The notes below the pieces were generated by a model, which was not told the origin of the DNA, did no database searches, and was given only the letters and a program-made list of their open reading frames with translations. Both the position numbers and the translations under genes were made by a program. This document shows positions 54,937-56,864 of a stretch of DNA of 56,864 bases, in pieces. The stretch's first letter is position 1. Each line of letters starts with the position of its first letter. Origin of the DNA: Neptuniibacter sp. (lineage in GTDB: Bacteria; Pseudomonadota; Gammaproteobacteria; Pseudomonadales; Balneatricaceae); NCBI RefSeq assembly GCF_024231755.1, contig NZ_JAAEQH010000062.1:1-56864 (forward strand). The letters are read 5' to 3'.

Positions 54937-56864
54937 TTTTTCTTCTGCTTGCGTTTTACGGTTTTCTTTTTTGCCTTCTTCTCTTCAGGAACTGATACAT
55001 CAACCACAACCACATCAATTAAGCCTGATGATGATTCAGGTACCAGCGTTTCCAACGCCTCTTTCATCTGTTTAGCGTTTTCCGGTTTGGTTAATCTGCT
55101 TGGTGGCTGTTTGCCAAACTTTCCATCAAACCAGAAAACAAGGTAGATGCCATTTCCCTCTGAAGCGGGGTCACGAGTGTATAACCTCTCGAGTTGGTTC
55201 TCAGCAGCGGACCACACTTCTTTGTGATCGTCTCTCTTTATCTCTATCGGTAGTTTCATACCTTTGCTGTAAACAGCAATATCTGCTCTTTTCTCATCTG
55301 CATACTGTGCCTCTGGCTCAGCTACGATCTCTAAGTGCTGCGTTTTACTCCGAAGGTACTCTAGGATTCTATCGCGAGCCGTATTTTCATTAACGTGGTC
55401 ATCCGTCGCTTTACCGTTATCTAAATTCCAAAATGCCTTATATCCATCAGTGTTACCGTGACGGATATCTTCAGCTATTTCTTTAAGTGCATCTAGAATC
55501 AAAGCCTTTAAATCAGACGGGTTAGCTGGCTCTCGGTTTGATAACGTGCCAACAACTTTGGATACATCAGGATATGTAAACTTGGCTTCACGTGCAGTTC
55601 TAACTTGTCCAATAGAAGCAAATCGAATATCAACACTCCATTCTGTCAGCTTCGGATTCCTCGACAAACTATCTAGAGCTAATGCAGCACTGTCCGATGC
55701 TTCCTGGGAGAACGAATTAATCATTCTTCTTACTTCATCAGCTGCAGAGGGCTCATCATGACTACCTATCCAATGAGCAGTTCGATTACGCTCATACCTA
55801 ACATTCTTAAAATGTTCTGCCAGTAGTTCAATTATCTCTTTTCGGTGCTCTACTTGGAGCTGGAAGCTACCTTCTTCATTTTGCCCCCAGAAGTAAGGTA
55901 TCAGGATATCTCGAGCTAGCCACTTATCACTATCTCTCTCTAACAACCGCCCCTTCAACTTTTGAAAGTAAATATTTGGCGAGGTCCTGTAACCTGCGGC
56001 CAGCCACAAAGTAACTCGGCCATCACAAGTGCGGATTTTCTTCAATGCTCTTTCAACAATCGTAGTTTGAACGTTTATGTCGACAAACTTAAACATGTTC
56101 ATTAGCGTTGTTTTCAACAGGTCGGTCGATAAGTTCGGATAAAATTTCAAAACTATAGGAAGGATTTCAGGTAGCCCCTTACACAGTAGTTCATCACCAT
56201 TAAATTCATAAAATCCTGTCAGACGCTCAGCACCTACTTTTAGCTCTCGAAGCCAGTATTTTACGACTGTCTTAGATGCCAACTCGGTTTTACTTTCCCA
56301 CACCCACTTTAGCCATTCCGGCTCATTAATTGAGGAAGGGGACATGGAATAGGCAACCGCTAATTTCAGCACCTCGTCACTTAATCCTAACACCGCATCC
56401 TTACCCTGCTGTTCAATAAGTTCCATTGCTGTGCACATCAAGTAGGCGCGGTAATAATGCGAGTTCTTTGCAGATTGGTCTGCAATTTCATACAAAGAGT
56501 GGAAATTCTCGAGGTAATTTACAGAGTTTTTAATTCCCGTGGTTATACTTTGATACCAATCAGGTCCAACCTCTTCTCTTAGCCTTTCTTCAGGTGGGAT
56601 ATCATTACTGATATCTGTAAACATACCTCTCCATATTCTGGAGTAATATTCCAAAATTCCGGCAGCTTTCCCTGACTCAATATCAAACTTGCGCGGTGTT
56701 ATATTCTCTATACTTTGGATTCTACGTTGGGCTACCTCTTCTAATCGTTTTTGCCTTCGCTTCGCTTCTTCTTGTCTCCACCCCTCTAGTTCACAGGTTA
56801 TATGTTTAACATATATGTCTCTTAACTCGTCATACCTATCGGCGAGATTACTGAGCTGATCTAG
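54921..56864 (-). CDS. Large protein with C-terminal PD-(D/E)XK nuclease-like domain (5' end outside window)
   Basis: The frame is open for 648 codons to the window edge with no stop, so the gene is partial. The first visible part is strongly charged and probably coiled (RQEEAKRRQKRLEEV). The middle is helical, without recognised motifs. Near the C-terminus KRADIAVYSKGMKLPIEIKRD followed by AAENQLERL fits a PD-(D/E)XK fold (Asp, Glu-x-Lys, Gln). The last 20 residues are lysine-rich. Position at the end of an integrase block suggests a defence gene, but this is an inference. Confidence 0.65.
   Translation of the reverse strand, partial: LDQLSNLADRYDELRDIYVKHITCELEGWRQEEAKRRQKRLEEVAQRRIQSIENITPRKFDIESGKAAGILEYYSRIWRGMFTDISNDIPPEERLREEVGPDWYQSITTGIKNSVNYLENFHSLYEIADQSAKNSHYYRAYLMCTAMELIEQQGKDAVLGLSDEVLKLAVAYSMSPSSINEPEWLKWVWESKTELASKTVVKYWLRELKVGAERLTGFYEFNGDELLCKGLPEILPIVLKFYPNLSTDLLKTTLMNMFKFVDINVQTTIVERALKKIRTCDGRVTLWLAAGYRTSPNIYFQKLKGRLLERDSDKWLARDILIPYFWGQNEEGSFQLQVEHRKEIIELLAEHFKNVRYERNRTAHWIGSHDEPSAADEVRRMINSFSQEASDSAALALDSLSRNPKLTEWSVDIRFASIGQVRTAREAKFTYPDVSKVVGTLSNREPANPSDLKALILDALKEIAEDIRHGNTDGYKAFWNLDNGKATDDHVNENTARDRILEYLRSKTQHLEIVAEPEAQYADEKRADIAVYSKGMKLPIEIKRDDHKEVWSAAENQLERLYTRDPASEGNGIYLVFWFDGKFGKQPPSRLTKPENAKQMKEALETLVPESSSGLIDVVVVDVSVPEEKKAKKKTVKRKQKKKKNGP

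Overview
The window looks like the chromosome of a marine, moderately halophilic gammaproteobacterium, most likely Oceanospirillales/Oceanospirillaceae. This is inferred from the queA-tgt-yajC-secD-secF order, a double-ACT SerB, a FimX-like protein, a complete ectoine/hydroxyectoine operon and a phenol-type regulator. The genus cannot be fixed from the sequence alone.

Layout. (1) 1-14153 is core genome: tRNA-Met and tRNA-Gln, a duplicated palindromic repeat, a FimX-like degenerate GGDEF/EAL protein, serB, a DedA-PAP2 fusion, rnr, the secF-secD-yajC-tgt-queA operon on the minus strand, and an intact tRNA-Leu(CAA) with its own promoter. (2) 14154-39638 is an integrated island. It starts at the 3' end of tRNA-Leu and ends at a second, partial copy of that tRNA (39582-39638), and both copies share about 250 bp of downstream DNA. 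It carries a globin-coupled diguanylate cyclase, a 6.3 kb integrase/ParA/SF2-helicase module (module A), small hypothetical genes, a chemoreceptor-like gene directly behind the ectoine operon ectABCD-ask, divergent ectR, a cold-shock gene, and at the right end a pipolin-like block: integrase, AlpA-type HTH, a small gene and a family B DNA polymerase that resembles the primer-independent piPolB but is spread over three overlapping ORFs. (3) 39639-56864 is a second, related island. It carries an incomplete phenol-degradation set (meta-cleavage hydrolase, DmpR-like sigma54 activator, lone phenol hydroxylase large subunit), module B (a near-duplicate of module A), and a second integrase/HTH/small-gene block (module C) with a divergent copy of the large unknown protein found beside the pipolin integrase. 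The window ends inside a large gene whose C-terminus looks like a PD-(D/E)XK nuclease.

How it fits together. The tRNA-Leu site seems to have taken up related elements in tandem. Each island has one integrase/ParA/helicase module and one pipolin-like integrase block, in opposite relative orientation. Module A and module B are direct repeats about 28.6 kb apart, so recombination between them would remove or amplify the ectoine operon, the polymerase and the phenol genes together. The best candidates for undescribed biology are the compact plasmid-like module with its conserved 475 bp non-coding region, the split piPolB-like polymerase, and the large unknown protein family paired with the pipolin-type integrases.
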